Source: Tessaracoccus aquimaris (lineage in GTDB: Bacteria > Actinomycetota > Actinomycetes > Propionibacteriales > Propionibacteriaceae). Taken from it: a stretch of DNA of 64,000 nt. The position numbers and the translations under genes are program-made. The stretch's first letter is position 1; each line of letters starts with the position of its first letter. The notes under the pieces were generated by a model. It searched no databases. It was not told the origin of the DNA and saw only the letters and a list, made by a program, of their open reading frames with translations. The stretch is taken from NCBI RefSeq assembly GCF_001997345.1, contig NZ_CP019606.1, forward strand, positions 3,844,001 to 3,908,000, written 5' to 3'. Positions 62,145 to 64,000 of the stretch are shown here, in pieces.

Positions 62145-62483
62145 TCAGATGGCAGCCGACCCCTTCTCCCCGGTGCGGATTCGGACGACCTCGTCGACGG
62201 GGGTCGACCAGACCTTCCCATCGCCGACGGCGCCGGTGCGTGCCGCGGCGGTGATGACCCCGATCACCCCCTCGACCTCGGCGTCCTCGACCAGCACCTC
62301 GATCTTGGCCTTCGTGATGAAGTCGATGGTGTACTCGGCCCCGCGGTAGATCTCCTTGTGGCCGCGCTGCCTGGCGTAGCCGGAGCATTCGGTCACGGTC
62401 ATGCCCGCGATGCCGTGCTGGGCGAGCGCGATCTGGACGTGGGTCATCATGGTGGGCTGGACGATTGCGGTGACGAGCCTCAT
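62145..62483 (-). CDS. glnB: PII nitrogen regulatory protein
   Basis: Trimeric PII signal protein of 112 residues that senses ATP/ADP and 2-oxoglutarate. T-loop Tyr51, the nucleotidylylation site, is present in YRGAEYTIDF; the B-loop signature TGAVGDGKVWSTPVDEVVR is intact. Overlap with amtB (ATGA) identifies it as the AmtB partner (GlnK type), which blocks the ammonium channel when nitrogen is plentiful. Confidence 0.95.
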   Translation of the reverse strand: MRLVTAIVQPTMMTHVQIALAQHGIAGMTVTECSGYARQRGHKEIYRGAEYTIDFITKAKIEVLVEDAEVEGVIGVITAAARTGAVGDGKVWSTPVDEVVRIRTGEKGSAAI

Positions 62484-63807
62484 GCGTCGACCTCCTCAAG
62501 GGCGGGAACGATCAGCGTCTGACGGACGCCGTAGGTGGAGTAGCCGATGTGGCTCAGGTCGTAGCCGGACTCGGCGTGCTCGGCCGTGTCGATGCCCTGC
62601 GTCTCCACCGCGTCGGCGACCCGCAGGCCCATCACCTTGTCGAGGACCTTCGCGATGGCGAAGGTGACCACGAAGGAGTAGATCAGGACGATCGCCGCCC
62701 CGGCGAACTGACGCCACAGTTGGTCGACGCCGCCGCCGTAGAACAGCCCCGCGGCGCCCGCGGGGAGGCGGGGTCGGCGAGCAGGCCGATCAGCAGGGTG
62801 CCGACCAGGCCGCCGACGAGGTGGACGCCGACCACGTCGAGCGAGTCGTCGTAGCCGAAGCGGTTCTTCAGCCCGATCGCGAAGGCGCACGCCACGCCTG
62901 CGGCGAGGCCGACGACCAGCGCGCCGAGTGGGCTGACGGAGGCCGCGGCCGGGGTGATGCCGACCAGGCCAGCGACGATGCCGGACGCGGCGCCGAGGCT
63001 GGTGGCGTGGCCGTCACGCAGGCGCTCCACGAGCAGCCAGCCGAGCATCGCGGCGGCCGCACCTGCGAGGGTGTTGATCCAGGCGACGCCCGCCGTGGCG
63101 TTGGCGCCGAGCGCGGAGCCTGCGTTGAAGCCGAACCAGCCGAACCACAGCAGCGCGGCGCCAAGCATCACAAGCGTCAGGTTGTGCGGACGCATCGGCA
63201 CCTTGCCGAAGCCGAGCCGAGGGCCGAGCACCAGGCACAGGGCCAGGGCCGCAGCGCCGGCGTTGATGTGGATGGCGGTGCCGCCCGCGAAGTCGATGGC
63301 CTTGATGGAGTTCGCGATGAAGCCGCCCTTCTCGGCGGTGCCGCCGTCGAAGGAGAACACCCAGTGCGCGGCGGGGAAGTAGACGAGCAGCGCCCACACC
63401 GCGGCGAACACTGCCCACGCGGAGAACTTCATCCGGTCGGCTACCGCCCCGGAGATCAGGGCGACCGCGATGATCGCGAACGCCGCCTGGAAGCCGGCGA
63501 AGACGAGCGCCGGGATGGTGAAGGTGACCTTCTCCGGGGACATCAGGCCGTCGAGGAAGGCGTACTGGAATGGGTTGCCGAGGAACCCGCCGAGCGAGTC
63601 GCCGAACGCCATGGAGTAGCCGATCACGACCCACAGGACACCGACGATGCCCATGGTTGCGATCGACATCATCAGCATGTTGAGCACGCTCTTCGCGCGC
63701 ACCATGCCGCCGTAGAAGAAGGCCAGACCGGGGGTCATCAGGAGGACCAGCGCTGCGCTGACCAGGACCCAGGCGGTGTCGCCGGTGTCGATGTCGAGGA
63801 TTTCCAT
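62480..63807 (-). CDS. amtB: Ammonium transporter, apparent 1-nt deletion
   Basis: Amt/MEP/Rh channel of about 442 residues and 11 helices. N-terminal MTPGLAFFYGGMVRAKSVLN, first pore His in GGTAIHINAGAAALAL, second in VVGVHLVGGLVGTLLIGLLA. The frame is lost at 62762-62765 (C5 read as C4 on the coding strand, ADPASP) and the other frame carries AGAAGLFYGGGVDQLWRQFA to the stop, 70 residues of typical C-terminus. ATG 63807 (MEILDIDTGD) is chosen over the upstream Met because the family starts here. Likely nitrogen-limited expression. Confidence 0.92.
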
Positions 63808-63852
63808 GTGACCGATCCAACAGCGGCCAGATTTCGGGAGAATCGTCGTCAC

Positions 63853-63910
63853 GTAACGGTGGAGTTAGCGATCCGCCTGATTGCGTAACGAGTTGGGACG
63901 CGTTGGTTAC
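63853..63910. promoter_or_regulatory. Cluster of GTnAC-type pentamers upstream of amtB, possible GlnR-like sites
   Basis: GTAAC (63853), GTTAG (63864), GTAAC (63884) and GTTAC (63906) lie 46-103 bases before amtB. The first pair on the minus strand reads CTAAC-N6-GTTAC, the spacing of GlnR half-boxes, though the second half lacks the GAAAC consensus. Assignment is tentative. Confidence 0.35.
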
Positions 63911-63943
63911 GGCCGTGTTGCCCACGCCTGGGGAGGCTTCTGG

Positions 63944-64000
63944 TCAGTGCCGGCGGACGGTGCCCTCGTAGCCGAGCGGGGAGTCGCCGAACAGGTCCTT
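63944..64000 (-). CDS. C-terminal end of an unidentified gene
   Basis: Minus-strand frame entering from the right edge and ending at TGA 63944. The visible tail reads LFGDSPLGYEGTVRRH with normal codon use. Too short to name; it would be upstream of amtB on the same strand with about 135 bases between. Confidence 0.4.
   Translation of the reverse strand, partial: KDLFGDSPLGYEGTVRRH

Overview
This is a chromosomal segment from a high-GC Gram-positive actinobacterium. The support is a WhiB-family regulator, the small actinobacterial SRP RNA, a Rv3654c-Rv3660c type tad locus, codons ending almost always in G or C, and many genes whose only visible start signal is a TAnnnT box 6-7 bases before ATG/GTG (leaderless transcripts). 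Several gene blocks match Mycobacterium tuberculosis neighbourhoods (whiB4-ponA2-metallophosphoesterase; NUDIX-TlpA-nth; ssd-tad; topA; holB). A Propionibacteriaceae-like host is my best guess, held loosely. I see no prophage, IS element, CRISPR array or resistance island: this is mostly core chromosome.

Layout. 0-2.3 kb: truncated ABC ATPase divergent from a two-component system. 2.3-8 kb: tRNA-Ser, asparaginase, SRP RNA, dnaX-ybaB-recR and a streptomycin-6-kinase-like protein. 8-18 kb: VOC protein, a three-gene ABC-2 exporter, a MarR regulator divergent from a P-type cation ATPase, an oxidoreductase, and a second MarR regulator divergent from an MFS exporter. 18-25.5 kb: amidohydrolase-MFS pair, membrane glutaredoxin, PEP carboxykinase, lipoprotein, pyrimidine-dimer glycosylase, topoisomerase IB, tRNA-Pro. 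25.6-33.3 kb: metallophosphoesterase and bifunctional PBP divergent from whiB4, then NUDIX-TlpA-nth-ridA-DUF4177. 33.4-40.4 kb: tad pilus genes split by an MrfA-like DEAH helicase. 40.4-47.4 kb: a repeat-bearing gap, YgjV-like membrane protein, aldo/keto reductase, methyltransferase, secreted metallopeptidase. 47.5-58.8 kb: topA, a CYTH/CHAD-like protein, tmk, a cysteine-type leader peptide with TauE/SafE, holB, an acidic-repeat DoxX-like protein, a RicT/PSP1 protein and a tripeptidyl-aminopeptidase-like hydrolase. 58.8-64 kb: tRNA-Thr, amine oxidase, AlkZ-like glycosylase, GyrI-like protein, glnB-amtB.

Two things cut across the window. First, nine genes, including tmk, pckG and amtB, are each broken by one-base contractions (ten in total), nearly all in short G/C runs. 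The pattern points to homopolymer under-calling rather than gene decay, so I annotate these genes as intact full-length CDS with a probable sequence error. Second, three intergenic inverted repeats of exactly 80 bp (7935, 18117, 44973) share ends and inner stems and look like one undescribed dispersed element family. The best candidate for a small overlooked regulatory gene is the 27-residue leader peptide at 52253 ahead of the sulfur-compound transporter.
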